Source: Glandiceps talaboti (Eukaryota; Hemichordata; Enteropneusta; Spengelidae). From it: a stretch of DNA of 64,000 nt. This document shows, one piece after another, positions 46,833 through 61,568 of this stretch (position 1 is its first letter; the number at the start of each line of letters is the position of its first letter). The position numbers and the translations under genes are program-made. The notes beneath the pieces are model-generated. The model saw nothing but the letters and a program-made list of their open reading frames with translations. It did not search any database and was not told the DNA's origin. The DNA lies in the NCBI RefSeq assembly GCF_964340395.1, contig NC_135564.1, forward strand, positions 430,001 to 494,000, in the 5' to 3' direction.

Positions 46833-47559
46833 AAATTATATCAAAGTAGCAACTAGATGCTGTCTTATAATAGTATATGTATCTATGTCAACACATCCTA
46901 GACTTCAAGTAAGTGACCATCAAATGTCGGGCACCAAATTAAATGATGACTGCAGTCTTTGAGCTCCCTTGTCAAAGGGTAGAACACTGCCATCTGAATA
47001 ACAAGACTACTGATTGAATCAAAGTGTATAATTTATTGATGAGAAAAGTTAAAAGTGTACCACTTTGGAATGTAAAAGTTTGTGGGGATGGAAGGAGTTT
47101 GATGAAATGCCCATTCCTGATAGATGACTTCTGAACTTTCATGTGGAATTTATTAAGGAATGACTGATGGAGACCAGCACCTGGAGTGAAGGTCAAATGT
47201 CAATAGCAGTATGACCTCTGTATCAAGGAGTTAGTACCAAGGAGTAAGCACGTTGTCATTGTCACCATGGCCATGCTCTGCTCTCAACACCAATACCCAA
47301 AACCTATTATAGTAAACACCGTGTGATTGGCTTAAAAGAATTGTTGTTGACACTACAGTTTTCTGTGTAGCCAATGACTGTGACTGTAACATCTTTATAA
47401 TAGCTTTAAAAGCAGAGATTTATTGATGTGTGTAATTGGTAAGTTTGACACTGACTGTTGAGATGAGGTCTATTGATATGTATTGAGTTTATCAGTAAAC
47501 TATAGTGTTGATATATACCATTCACTCTTACTACATCTGTCATTTCAGCTCCTTTAATG
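46833..47559. other. Undefined region, no feature seen
   Basis: Unique sequence between two arrays; no protein-like frame. Confidence 0.5.
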
Positions 47560-50500
47560 TACACGTATCATGAAGTATAAAGTCAGCACAGTTTCACAAT
47601 ACTACACCTGTTATGTTACACATCATGAAGTATAAATCAGTACAGTTTCACAATACTACACCCGTTATGTTACACATAGTGAAGTATAAGTCAGTACAGT
47701 TTCACAATACTACACCCGTTATGTTACACATCATGAAGTATAAAGTCAGCACAGTTTCACAATACTACACCCGTTATGTTACACATCATGAAGTATAAGT
47801 CAACACAGTTTCACAATACTACACCCGTTATGTTACACATCATGAAGTATAAATCAGAACAGTTTCACAATACTACACCCGTTATGTTACACATCATGAA
47901 GTATAAATCAACACAGTTTCACAATACTACACCTGTTATGTTACACATCATGAAGTATAAGTCAGCACAGTTTCACAATACTACACCCGTTATGTTACAC
48001 ATCATGAAGTATAAGTCAACACAGTTTCACAATACTACACCCATTATGTTACACATCATGAAGTATAAGTCAACACAGTTTCACAATACTACACCCGTTA
48101 TGTTACACATAGTGAAGTATAAGTCAACACAGTTTCACAATACTACACCCGTTATGTTACACATCATGAAGTATAAATCAGCAGTTTCACAATACTACAC
48201 CCGTTATGTTACACATCATGAAGTATAAGTCAACACAGTTTCACAATACTACACCCATTATGTTACACATCATGAAGTATAAGTCAGCACAGTTTCACAA
48301 TACTACACCCGTTATGTTACACATCATGAAGTATAAGTCAACACAGTTTCACAATACTACACCCATTATGTTACACATCATGAAGTATAAGTCAGCACAG
48401 TTTCACAATACTACACCCGTTATGTTACACATCATGAAGTATAAGTCAACACAGTTTCACAATACTACACCCATTATGTTACACATGAAGTATAAGTCAA
48501 CACAGTTTCACAATACTACACCTGTTATGTTACACATCATGAAGTATAAGTCAGCACAGTTTCACAATACTACACCCGTTATGTTACACATCATGAAGTA
48601 TAAGTCAGCACAGTTTCACAATACTACACCCGTTATGTTACACATCATGAAGTATAAGTCAGCACAGTTTCACAATACTACACCCATTATGTTACACATC
48701 ATGAAGTATAAGTCAGCACAGTTTCACAATACTACACCCGTTATGTTACACATCATGAAGTATAAGTCAACACAGTTTCACAATACTACACCCATTATGT
48801 TACACATCATGAAGTATAAGTCAGCACAGTTTCACAATACTACACCCGTTATGTTACACATCATGAAGTATAAGTCAACACAGTTTCACAATACTACACC
48901 CATTATGTTACACATCATGAAGTATAAGTCAGCACAGTTTCACAATACTACACCCGTTATGTTACACATCATGAAGTATAAGTCAACACAGTTTCACAAT
49001 ACTACACCCGTTATGTTACACATCATGAAGTATAAATCAGTACAGTTTCACAATACTACACCCGTTATGTTACACATAGTGAAGTATAAGTCAGTACAGT
49101 TTCACAATACTACACCCGTTATGTTACACATCATGAAGTATAAAGTCAGCACAGTTTCACAATACTACACCCGTTATGTTACACATCATGAAGTATAAGT
49201 CAACACAGTTTCACAATACTACACCCGTTATGTTACACATCATGAAGTATAAATCAGTAGTTTCACAATACTACACCCGTTATGTTACACATCATGAAGT
49301 ATAAATCAGCAGTTTCACAATACTACACCCATTATGTTACACATCATGAAGTATAAGTCAACACAGTTTCACAATACTACACCCATTATGTTACACATCA
49401 TGAAGTATAAGTCAGCACAGTTTCACAATACTACACCCGTTATGTTACACATCATGAAGTATAAGTCAACACAGTTTCACAATACTACACCCATTATGTT
49501 ACACATCATGAAGTATAAGTCAGCACAGTTTCACAATACTACACCCGTTATGTTACACATCATGAAGTATAAGTCAACACAGTTTCACAATACTACACCT
49601 GTTATGTTACACATCATGAAGTATAAATCAGTACAGTTTCACAATACTACACCCGTTATGTTACACATAGTGAAGTATAAGTCAGTACAGTTTCACAATA
49701 CTACACCCGTTATGTTACACATCATGAAGTATAAAGTCAGCACAGTTTCACAATACTACACCCGTTATGTTACACATCATGAAGTATAAGTCAACACAGT
49801 TTCACAATACTACACCCGTTATGTTACACATCATGAAGTATAAATCAGAACAGTTTCACAATACTACACCCGTTATGTTACACATCATGAAGTATAAATC
49901 AACACAGTTTCACAATACTACACCTGTTATGTTACACATCATGAAGTATAAGTCAGCACAGTTTCACAATACTACACCCGTTATGTTACACATCATGAAG
50001 TATAAGTCAACACAGTTTCACAATACTACACCCATTATGTTACACATCATGAAGTATAAGTCAACACAGTTTCACAATACTACACCCGTTATGTTACACA
50101 TAGTGAAGTATAAGTCAACACAGTTTCACAATACTACACCCGTTATGTTACACATCATGAAGTATAAATCAGCAGTTTCACAATACTACACCCGTTATGT
50201 TACACATCATGAAGTATAAGTCAACACAGTTTCACAATACTACACCCATTATGTTACACATCATGAAGTATAAGTCAGCACAGTTTCACAATACTACACC
50301 CGTTATGTTACACATCATGAAGTATAAGTCAACACAGTTTCACAATACTACACCCATTATGTTACACATCATGAAGTATAAGTCAGCACAGTTTCACAAT
50401 ACTACACCCGTTATGTTACACATCATGAAGTATAAGTCAACACAGTTTCACAATACTACACCCATTATGTTACACATGAAGTATAAGTCAACACAGTTTC

Positions 50501-51650
50501 ACAATACTACACCTGTTATGTTACACATCATGAAGTATAAGTCAGCACAGTTTCACAATACTACACCCGTTATGTTACACATCATGAAGTATAAGTCAGC
50601 ACAGTTTCACAATACTACACCCGTTATGTTACACATCATGAAGTATAAGTCAGCACAGTTTCACAATACTACACCCATTATGTTACACATCATGAAGTAT
50701 AAGTCAGCACAGTTTCACAATACTACACCCGTTATGTTACACATCATGAAGTATAAATCAGTACAGTTTCACAATACTACACTCGTTATGTTACACATCA
50801 TGAAGTATAAATCAGTAGTTTCACAATACTACACCCGTTATGTTACACATCATGAAGTATAAATCAGCAGTTTCACAATACTACACCCATTATGTTACAC
50901 ATCATGAAGTATAAGTCAACACAGTTTCACAATACTACACCCATTATGTTACACATCATGAAGTATAAGTCAGCACAGTTTCACAATACTACACCCGTTA
51001 TGTTACACATCATGAAGTATAAGTCAACACAGTTTCACAATACTACACCCATTATGTTACACATCATGAAGTATAAGTCAGCACAGTTTCACAATACTAC
51101 ACCCGTTATGTTACACATCATGAAGTATAAGTCAACACAGTTTCACAATACTACACCCATTATGTTACACATGAAGTATAAGTCAACACAGTTTCACAAT
51201 ACTACACCTGTTATGTTACACATCATGAAGTATAAGTCAGCACAGTTTCACAATACTACACCCATTATGTTACACATCATGAAGTATAAGTCAGCACAGT
51301 TTCACAATACTACACCCGTTATGTTACACATCATGAAGTATAAATCAGTACAGTTTCACAATACTACACTCGTTATGTTACACATCATGAAGTATAAATC
51401 AGTAGTTTCACAATACTACACCCGTTATGTTACACATCATGAAGTATAAATCAGTACAGTTTCACAATACTACACTCGTTATGTTACACGTCATGAAGTA
51501 TAAGTCAGCAGTTTCACAATACTACACCCATTATGTTACACATCATGAAGTGTATATCAGCAGTTTCTTAATACTACACCTGTTATGTTACACATCATGA
51601 AGTGTAAATCAGCAGTTTCACAATACTACACCCTTTATGTTACACATCAA
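47560..51650. repeat. Minisatellite, 54-bp unit, about 75 copies, with kilobase higher-order structure
   Basis: The unit contains CATGAAGTATAAGTCAACAC and TTTCACAATACTACACCCGT followed by TATGTTACACAT. Units vary at few positions (CAACAC, CAGCAC, CAGTAC; CCCGTT, CCCATT, CCTGTT; ATAGTGAAG). Larger blocks repeat at about 590, 1400 and 1991 bp. The period is a multiple of three, giving many 18-residue-period frames of 150-330 codons that are not genes. Confidence 0.98.
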
Positions 51651-52724
51651 CAACAACTAAGTCTAATTTCTCAATTGCATTGAAGTATGTGAAATGCAAT
51701 TTCCAAAGATAAATGTAATTCAACTATCTTTGTGTTTATTTTGAAGGCTTAGGCCAAACAAACTTTATATTCTCTTTTCCACACTTTAACTGCTAATCCT
51801 TAACTATTATGTCAACTAGAGATCCGTAAATGTCCGTAAATGGTATGGAAATAAAAAACTTAAAGAAAAAAAATGAAAATAAAGAAAAAGTTAAATATAA
51901 TTTTGAGAGGTAGGTAATCACAACCACGACATTGTTTTAGACATCCTTATCTGACTACCTGCCTGACTTATTTTTTTTTGTAAAAAACCCCCACCAAAAT
52001 ACATGTTACACAAAAATAGAAACATGCCTATTTTTGAAAGCTACGTAATCAGATCTGCACAACATTACTTTTTTGATGTGGTCATATCCAACTAGTAAAA
52101 TGCAACATGCTGTCAAAACTTAGAAGGAGTACAACATTCAGTACCAATGGCACTTACATATTCTTCGTTTGTAACCTAACACACTGACTCCAAGACCTCG
52201 GAGGGGCAAAGTTTTTAGAATAGACTTCATAAATAAACATGAGATTCAGTCTGATGTCTGGTTCGGATGTGAAGTTATGCATTACTGGCATTTGTAGTGG
52301 TGTTAATCTTTTATAGCTTTAGGTGATCACATTCATATCATACCCTCAGCTCTCTGCTTCACTTCTTCTACCTCTCTTTGGTATTCCCTTTGCACTTTGA
52401 GCTAACAGGTCACTGAGGAAAACTCACTTGGTCTTTCTTTCAAGTTAGGTTTGTACTCTGAGCTAAAACACACTCTATTTGTAAACTGAAATGGTATGCG
52501 TTGTTGCAAAGGTTATTGACTTTTGTGCAGCAACTTGGAATTAAGTATACTACAACAGTCCATTGCACAATTGTAAAAACCACATAAACTCTTTGGCAAA
52601 AAAAACATCACCAATCCACAGCAGCAGTCATTTGATGATAAGAAGATAGAGAGCAGAATTCATGAAACAAAATTGACCCAAAATGTAATGTTTATTAGTG
52701 CATGAATTTAGCAGTTAAACATTC

Positions 52725-52759
<35 letters not shown>

Positions 52760-53029
52760 AACTGAAAATGTTAGGATTTCACAGTATACAAAGTCAACTA
52801 AATTCAACAAAGAATTTGATATTTGCTGTTTTGGTATGTTGATAGCCTGGAAATACTGGACAAAAAACAAGATCAAAATCTGTTTTATGCTTTGAGTATT
52901 AATACCCTTCTACTACATTTACTGAAGGCCACAATGTAGAAATATTCTTGCCACCAGTGAAATACAAGGTAATTCATCGGACATTTGATTTGCTGTTAAA
53001 GTACGAATATAAACTTGACTGTACTTAAA
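51651..53029. other. Undefined region with an A homopolymer, no gene
   Basis: A run of about 29 A lies at 52729-52757. I see no coding potential. Confidence 0.55.
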
Positions 53030-53345
53030 CCTATACTACATAGTTCCCTGTCTACCTTTGTACACCCTCACAAAATGTAACTGGGATGGTTGGTATACAA
53101 TACATACTACATAGTCCCCTCTCTACCTTTGTACACCCTCACAAATGTAACTGAGATGGCTGGTATACAATACATACTACATAGTCCCCTCTCTACCTTT
53201 GTACACCCTCACAAAATGTAACTGGGATGGTTGGTATACAATACATACTACATAGTCCCCTCTCTACCTTTGTACACCCTCACAAAATGTAACTGGGATG
53301 GCTGGTATACAATACATACTACATAGTCCCCTCTCTACCTCACTC
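53030..53345. repeat. Tandem repeat, about 71-bp unit, 4-5 copies
   Basis: The unit contains TACATACTACATAGTCCCCT, CTACCTTTGTACACCCTCAC and AAATGTAACTGGGATGGCTG. Confidence 0.93.
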
Positions 53346-53414
53346 TCATAAAATGTAACTGGGGTGGCTGGTATGTATTGTATACCAGCCGACCCAGTTA
53401 CATTTTATGAGAGT
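53342..53414. repeat. 33-bp inverted repeat at the end of the 71-bp array
   Basis: Arms 53342-53374 and 53382-53414 are complementary at 31 of 33 positions with a 7-nt loop. The left arm is the last unit of the array (CATAAAATGTAACTGGG..GGCTGGTAT) and the right arm is its inverted copy. Confidence 0.9.
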
Positions 53415-54479
53415 CACTTCTAAAACTGTAGCAGTATTTTTTTAATCTTTTTGTGTGTTTTAATATTGCAAAAAAGAAAAGAGTTTGCACACAAATTGTG
53501 CTTTGAAATGTATCTTTCTATTTTCCATTTCTCTTTTACCAAATTCAAGAAGTTTTCAAGAAGTGGGTTCTGTTTTTGAACTCTACGTATAGAAATAAAA
53601 TACTTTAATAGCAATAAGAATATCTAACAAATTATTCCTTTTTTCCAATGACAATACCACAAAAACAAGTTTTGGAATACACCTGAATTATTGGACATTC
53701 TGGAATTTACTTTGAGGTTAAGTAATGTTGAATGGAGTCTCAAATCAAATCCTGTATGTAATTTCCAGGAATGAGAGTGTACTTGCATCAACAAAGAAGC
53801 TGCTGTATAAATTAACTACTAATTCTGTGCAATCCTCTCAACCTTTTAATTCTAGAAACAAAAGGATATGTAAAGATGGTGTCTTGTGTAAGTCAAAGTT
53901 AATACGGTCAGTGACATGTATGTTAGCCTCAACTCAGCTGTACTTCTATATATACAACTGCTACTATTCTTAGCAAAAGATATAACGACTGTTTATAGTA
54001 TTTGGGATATTGGTATGTGTGTTTCTGATGAGGCAAGCCATAGGATACAGTACAGATCATCAAAACACCCCCCCCCCCCCCCTTTTGATGCTATATCTGT
54101 GAAATTGGCTCCTAAGTTATATGCAAATTATTTCTTGACGTTGTCTTCCACAAATACTGGGATCTAATCTGCCATGCTACAATGTTTGTGAAGCCAATCA
54201 AGTGTTACTTGATACCCTGTTGTTTTGTGGTGCCTGGATAGTTATAGAAAGATGGACCCATGTCATGATGTAGTCTGTCCAGCTGTTTCTTTTGTGCAAG
54301 TGTTAGTGTTTGTTCTGTTTTGATAGCTCCATTAGTACAAATGCACATCATTATGGACAACATACTTTTTTTTGTAGCGTGACTGGCATGGTTAATGATG
54401 ATAGTGAAACATTTACATTTAACTAAACAGGGTAGTTTCACTCTGTAGCATCATCAGTGATATACAAATTAGGTGTGAA
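53415..54479. other. Undefined region, no gene seen
   Basis: A C tract lies at about 54067-54082. Short frames on both strands lack recognised similarity. Confidence 0.5.
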
Positions 54480-54960
54480 AATGTGAATTTTTGGTCAAAA
54501 ACATGTCTCAAAAAGTACTTGGTCAATGAGAATGCAACTTGGTGAGATGTTTCTAGAAGTGTTATTCTGCCGATTCTCTTCAAAACATTTTGACACAATT
54601 GACCCTATCAACCATGACCATGTCCTTAACAACAACCAAATGGCAGTATATTTTGGTCAAATAACAACATCATATTCAAAAAATGTATGGAAATATGCCT
54701 AACAACAAGGCCATGCCTATGGCAACAGCCAAATGATCACATATATTGCAAAGATAACAACAGGGATTAATAGACAAGTGAATAAAACATTCAAAAAATG
54801 TATTCAAATATGTTTAGCAACATGACCACACCCTTAGCAACAGCCAAATGATCGCATATATTGCAAAGATAACAACAGGGTTGGATAGGCAACTGGATAG
54901 TCATTCAGCAAATGAACACCTATACCTAGCGGCATGGTTCAGCATGTGGGAAAACATTTT
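54480..54960 (+). mobile_element. Dispersed repeat family B, copy 1
   Basis: Two to three internal repeats carry ATGCCTATGGCAACAGCCAA, ATGATCACATATATTGCAAA and GATAACAACAGGG. The same modules are found inverted at 59.33-59.80 kb and direct at 61.8 kb. Confidence 0.7.
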
Positions 54961-57689
54961 TTAAAAATGCACAGTTGTGCTACAACACCATTGGCGCTAT
55001 TTTTGTAATTAGTTTTGTCTCACAGGTAACTTCTCATCATCATCACAAACCACGACCGTTGTATGGCACCGTTCTTAACGAGGTGGTCCCTACTGGAAAT
55101 ATAGCTCTGGTTTGCGAGAATGGTAGCTTCTTGTCACTGACATTTTGATCAGATAGGTCATGGTAACTGCAATTTGTCATGTCTGTATTGGACAAAGAGA
55201 CGATGTTTTCATTCGGAGGTTTCTTGTGGCCTAGTATATTTTCAACATTTGTATAACATTTGGGAAGAAATTGCTGTTGGTGAACAGTAAGAAAAGTGTA
55301 TTGGTGTAAAATTGAGGAATGGAAAAGACATGGCCAACAAAAACACTTGATGTATTAAACCAGGGCACAGACAGGTGACAATTACCCCTTGTAGCAGTAT
55401 GTATGTAATGACCTAAATATGTGGTTTTTTGTAGGACGACACAGTACAGTACCATGTCATGTGAAATATGACTTCCTTTTGTGTCAACTGTTTGATTGTT
55501 ACTCACTGACCCATACAGAATACTTGTCCATAAGTTGACACTTTGTCTAAGTGTCTGTACAGTTTTGTGCTTTCAACCGGAAGGAACCATCATTTTAACC
55601 CATTTCTGTCAGTTATACATTGTGTATGCATGCCATGGGTAGATATTTGTCTGTCAAAAGCTCCAGCAATTCCATTTTGTATAGCTTAAAGTGAACATAT
55701 ACTCATATACTACATCTACATAGATGTAATATTAGGTAGTTTAGAACCTGTTTCTTAGCTCAGTGTAGAAATGCTTTATACACAAGTGAAGGAGTTTACA
55801 TGCAATGCCATGTACTCACTACTATAATATATGCATATGCTAATTTCATTTAATGTCATAATGACTTTCTTGTACTCTAATTGCACATAATGTATAAATT
55901 AAAACTGATTCATTGTGTCTTATTTTCTTGAATGTAAGCAGAAACCCTGATGATACAGCATGATTTAAGAAAAACAAAGGTTAATTAACAATTACTAATA
56001 AGTCAGAAATCGGTGTTATTGCCAAGGTTGTGACACCCCCCCCCCCTCCCCACAGTGCACACATGGGGATGGGAAGGGATGGTTAAAGTAGATAAAATTT
56101 GCACAGATTGCCAAAACGTGTACTGATATTCCCTTTAATAAACAGACAAATGTTTAATTTTGGGTCAAAGTGGTTACAGATTTGAAAATTATGTTTTCTT
56201 GTATGTGAGTTGGCACATACACAGCAAAGGATAGGAAGGAACCAACTTTCAGTGCATCACACATACAACGCGCTGTGTGCTAACAGCATGTCAAATTGGG
56301 TAAACAGGCACATTGCCTTGTATGATAATTTTTGGTGAATTTGTGTAGATTTTACCCACAAAAAAGTTAATCATAGCTGTGAGAAGTTTTGATACGACCT
56401 TCAGTAAAATATGGCTAGGAGCCAAGAGAGTAGGAATTCAGACTGTGCAGGAAGTTTACAGACTTTTTAGAGTAAAGTCAGCCCACGTTGCATGTGAACT
56501 GGGTAAAGCTGAGATGCACACCAGAATTACTCAAGTTGTTTGTACCTTTCGGCAGGGCATGAATTTTGTCAAAAGGCTATTACTTCTGGTCAAGTAGTTC
56601 ATTAGCATATTGACATTGTCTCTGGTGGATGCACAAAGAAGAGACATGGAGATTGGAATTAATGGATGGATACTATTAGAGATGTTGATTTTATGTCTGA
56701 AAGTAGTTGTGGTGACTAGAATGGCTTTCAATGAATTCACTCTCACACTTTAGCTTCATTACAGGCAGTGTGATGTAAATAGTAAATTGCCTTTTTAGAC
56801 CATAATTCCAACATAGTTTAGAGCAAAATGACAATGGAATGCTGTTGAAAACTGTTTGAAATCAGAATAAAAAATGGTTTTAAAAAGAGAGAGAAAGAAG
56901 ATTTTTTCCATGATATGGTTTTGCCATAATGAAACCTAAAGTTTACTGTATAGAACGTGATATTGGTCACGTTTTTCTACCCTACTTGGATAGTGATTAC
57001 AAAATGCATGCTATGATGGTTAGTGTAGCAGTCACTCGACATTTCAAGTTCAATCTTTACTATGCTACACACACCACCAGAGAGTGTGGTATGGAAACAA
57101 AATGAACTGTGAAAGGTTCACATTTGATAAAAACTATATACTTGTTAGAAGTAAGTTGGCCTAAGTTTACAATAAAGTACTATTTGCATAGCACAACAGT
57201 GTATATATGTAGGGTTGGTAACGGATATGATCTATACTGGAGTTCCCCAGGTGTTCTACTGGGGTTCCCACCCAAATTATGGTACATAAGGCATTGGAAT
57301 CGATGCAACTATTACAATATTTCCCCTCGTTGTTATTGAGATACCCAAACTTTAAATGTAAGCACTTCACAATTTAAGCATAGAAAGTGGAGAGATGATA
57401 CTAGTAAATATACTAAGAAACTGCATTCATAATAGTGAGCTAGCAAGGTCTTCAGACCGAACTGGCCAACCCACCCACAAAAGGTCAACATAGGTCAAGT
57501 GATGTATGTGGTGAATGTATTATTGGGAGACTCCAGGGATTAGTATATTCACAACTGGTATTAGCTAAAGCCTCAGTTGATACCTAGTTAATTTGTGATA
57601 AACAAAAGAAGCTTCTCCAGACACATACAGATTAGTGTATGGCTTATAAAACAATCTTACATAAGACAAGTCTTTTTTAGTCTCTATAT
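54961..57689. other. Undefined region, no gene seen
   Basis: A C-rich tract lies at about 56035-56052. Frames at 55231, 56379 and 57109 have no recognised domain. Confidence 0.45.
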
Positions 57690-58300
57690 ATAGCTAGGGG
57701 CCGGGCATCACCCAGAAGGGATTTATATGTTGGGTTCTGTCCATCCGTCTGTCTGTCTATGCATACATGCATGCATTCACCCTCATATCTCTGTCATGCA
57801 CCAACTGATTTCAGCCAATATGGTAACATACTATATGAGACATATGCATGTCAATTTGTTTTTTGACTAAATCAAATATGGCCAAATGGTGGCCATATTT
57901 GTTGTATGTGCATTCGCTGTCATATCTCTGGTATGCACCAACTCGTTTCAACCAAACCTGGCACAAAGGTAACATACTATGTGAGACATATGCACGTCTC
58001 TTTATTTTTCAACTGAATCAAATATGGCTGAATGGTGGCCATATTTGTTGTATGTGCATTCGCTGTCATATCTCTGGTATGCACCAACTCGTTTCAACCA
58101 AACCTGACACAAATATGCATGTCATTTTGTTTTGCAACTGAGTCAAACGTATAGCAGCCGTATTTCTTGTTATATTTCATAAATATGCCTCATGACGTTT
58201 GAGGTATGATACACAGTGACTCCATTCAATTCAAGTGTCTACACCCACATTATTAAATATGTGCTATCTTTTAAGCCCTTGACGTTGAATAATTTGCAAA
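57690..58300 (+). mobile_element. Dispersed repeat family A, copy 3
   Basis: TTGGGTTCTGTCCATCCGTC begins the head, then about 120-bp repeats with CATATCTCTGGTATGCACCA, ACTCGTTTCAACCAAACCTG and AAATATGGC..ATGGTGGCCATATT. These closely match the 20.7-kb copy. Confidence 0.75.
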
Positions 58301-59329
58301 TGGTCTGCTTAGAAGGTTTTGCATGTATTGAAGGATTCTCTCCTGGTCAAATTCTTGGATAGCCTTACATAACATCCTAGGATGAAGACATGACCCTGGT
58401 TGTGTTATTAACCAGGGTCTTTTATATATAGTTATCACTTGTGAGGGGGGGGGGGGGTTTCATCATTTGAGCTATACCAGAATATAAATGGTAAAGATCC
58501 AGTTGGGTACTGGTACATATTATGTAATAATGTGTGACTATAACCAAAAATACTAGATAACTTCGTCGCATCAAATTTGTTAAAAAAATGTACAAGATGA
58601 CATGGATGTGAATATAAGTTTTTGGTCCTAAGGACTAAGATGTGCAAGTGACAGTATTGACAAAATTGTAGATGAACAGCTTGTGTTGCAAGAGTTGACT
58701 GTATTGCATTATAGTCAGGCATTGAAAACTACTGAAGTGAATCCCTGGTGATTTAGGGAATGCGTCTCACTTTACCAAATCAGATCTCCAGAATCTCACT
58801 GACTTATAGATACATTCTTCTGCTAATTCTTTGGAACTACATGTATAAAACAATTTATAAGTTAAAGTGCCACTGTTTTCAACTGCAGACAATACTGATA
58901 GTCACATCTACAAATATTTGACAACATTGGGAATAAGTTTATTTTTTATGAGAGTCTTGAAAAAACAGTCATATAGTTAAAGCATAGATATCACATGTGA
59001 GCCAGGTTGTACACATTAAAACTAGAAATGTAGGATTTATTTTCTTTGGTTTCTATGTAATGACAATATACAAAATGTATGTCGATATCATTGCTAGTAT
59101 GGTGCTAAAATCATAAGTCCAAATGTTCAACATTATCATTATTTTCTCCTATTTTTCTTTGTTTAAAGGTCAACGTCAGATTAGGATTGAAATCTAAGTA
59201 TGAAAACCAAATTGTTTCGCAGAGCTTTAGTGAAAAATACCGCCAATGGTATTGTAGCACAACTGTACAGTTTTTAAAAATGTTTATCCATATGCTAGTC
59301 CATGCTAACAATAAGTGTTCATTTGCTGA
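58301..59329. other. Undefined region, no gene seen
   Basis: A G tract lies at about 58445-58457. The rest is unique AT-rich sequence. Confidence 0.5.
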
Positions 59330-59800
59330 ATGACTATCCAGTTGCCTATCCAACCATGTTGCTATCTTTGCAATATATGTGATCATTTGGCTGTTGCTAT
59401 GGGTGTGGTGATGTAGCCAGATATATTTGCATACATTTTTGAATGTTTTTGTTGTCTTGTGTATGAATTCCTGCTGTTATCTTTGCAATATACGTGATCA
59501 TTTGGCTGTTGCTGTGGGCGTGGTCTTGTTGCTAGGCACATTTGCATACATTTGTTGAATGTTTATTCATTTGTCTTTCTATTCCTGTTATCTTTGCAAT
59601 ACACGTGATTACTTGGCTGTTGCTATGGGCGTGGTCTTGTTGCTAGGCAAATTTACACATCTTTTGAATATTTCTTCTATTGTCTATTAATACCTGTTAA
59701 CTTTGTGAAATACACGGCCATTTGGCTGTTGCTATGGGTGTGGTCATGGTTGCTAGGGATATTTCCATACATTTTTTGAATGTTTACTTATCAGAAAGCC
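59330..59800 (-). mobile_element. Dispersed repeat family B, copy 2 (inverted)
   Basis: Four imperfect repeats of about 110 bp carry TTATCTTTGCAATA, GTGATCATTTGGCTGTTGCT and ATGGGCGTGGTCTTGTTGCT, the reverse complement of the modules at 54.5-54.96 kb. Confidence 0.75.
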
Positions 59801-61509
59801 GTATGTATACTCCTCAATAGAGGCAGGTTGGATGGTGTACCAGAATTCTGTTGGGAACCCCTAGAGAATTCAGGTACATTTTCCTGAGTACTAATTTCAA
59901 AGAAAATACAAGTTATTTTTAAAGTTCAAAACAGGTTAGTATAGAGTTAAAAATGATGTGATATATAATTGAGAGAGTTACGTAGTCAGAGAAAAGACTG
60001 AAAAGAAGGCCAGTTTAATAGTGCACTGTCACAACTAGCCTGTTTACTGCAATGTTGACACACATCTTTAGCTGGTCATACCTCCTAGCACTTGTATTCT
60101 ACACTTGTGTTGAGAAAAATGTCAAACAATTCACATGTATCCACACCCCTAAAGTCATTATCATAGTTATCCAGACCCCATAGAGTTAAATTTACATAAA
60201 ACATATGTAAATTACCACATCACATAGTGGTAATGCCTGTATGTTTACCGACTGATTCATTTGAATAACAGCAGTCTGACTATAGTTGTCATGGTTAAAG
60301 GGACTGCACGCTGTCATCAACCGGGCTATTGGGTGAAGATTTTCAATTTGTTATTATCAGTTTTGATAATGTAATCATTACAAGCACAGAATATTTATTT
60401 TTATTTTATTTTATTTATTTTCTGCATCCCTTTTATATCAGGGGCTCACTAAAAACATTAGGAGCAGCATTTACATAGAAGTCAAATTTATACAAAATAT
60501 CATGTTAAAATAGCAACTAATAACTTCAAAGAAATAATAAGAGAGAAAGAAAGAAAAAAAAAGAAAAATTACAATTCTCCATCAGGTTAAACATGTTTTC
60601 CTATGTTCCATTGCACTAATTAGAAATCATTGGATAAATTTGTCAATTTTTTGTACTATCTCCTATAAAGAGGCTTAAATACAAGGGCTAGGAGGTGTGA
60701 CAAACTAACGATGCATCTCAACCAAGCCGTAAAACAGGCTACGTCACAACTCACTGATGTGAGTATTAAAGTCAAGATAAAATAGAATAGGTTCTGTCTG
60801 TCTGGTCCCTGGAATTGGGTCAATTCTCTGCTTTGTTTTCAAGTTTGTCCACGCTGTTGAATGTTGTAAAAAGACTGACATGTATTGTCAATACATCAGT
60901 GGTACCAATTATACCTTTTGGGTTACCTTAAACAGCCTTCCTGGTTACAACTTCTGTTGCATGCAGCAACAATAAGAAATCTTGAAAGTGCCTAAAAATT
61001 GAAATGTTATGCCATGTCATTAAATTTGTGTTCTTTTTATATATCTTATGTCTTGGAAAAAGGCAGCAGGAACATATCTATAAAAGTAAACATGGAACGT
61101 TTTATGTGTGTATACCGATATATTTGAAGAGAACTAGAGTCTAGAGAGATGAACAAAGGGGTCAACAAGTTTGTAGGCTGTCTTCAGTGAACTCTAGACC
61201 AGACATAGTTTGCCCATCATGTCAGGATTTGAAAAGGGCAATATGTAAAATAGTTTCAGCTGTTTGGATATCTGATTTATTAGGTCCTGTCTGACTTTTG
61301 ATCTTACTGTACCTTTTAGTCTTGGCATTTTACAAGGAGCTTTCAAATACCATCAGACTATTTTACATACCCATCAACAAGCTAACTTTGTTACACATAG
61401 CTGATGGCAAAATTGGGGTTTTAAGGAATGTTGACAAGGAGGGGGTGGGGGGGGGGACTAAGATGGGCCGTGACTACGACATTCAATTATCCATCAGATT
61501 ATGAGCACA
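59801..61509. other. Undefined region, no gene seen
   Basis: A T-rich stretch (ATTTTATTTTATTT) lies at about 60396-60420. A G tract lies near 61441-61456. No coding exon is recognised. Confidence 0.45.
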
Positions 61510-61525
61510 ACTAAACTGATAAGGT

Positions 61526-61568
<43 letters not shown>

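Noticed and set aside
47613-51449. Series of plus-strand frames of 60 to 330 codons with an 18-residue period
   Set aside because: They are translations of the 54-bp array. Frames break at units of 50, 51 or 55 bp, and the same DNA composition is kept regardless of frame.
56379-56597. 72-codon frame with a plausible amino-acid composition
   Set aside because: No recognisable domain, no convincing splice sites, and no neighbouring exons.
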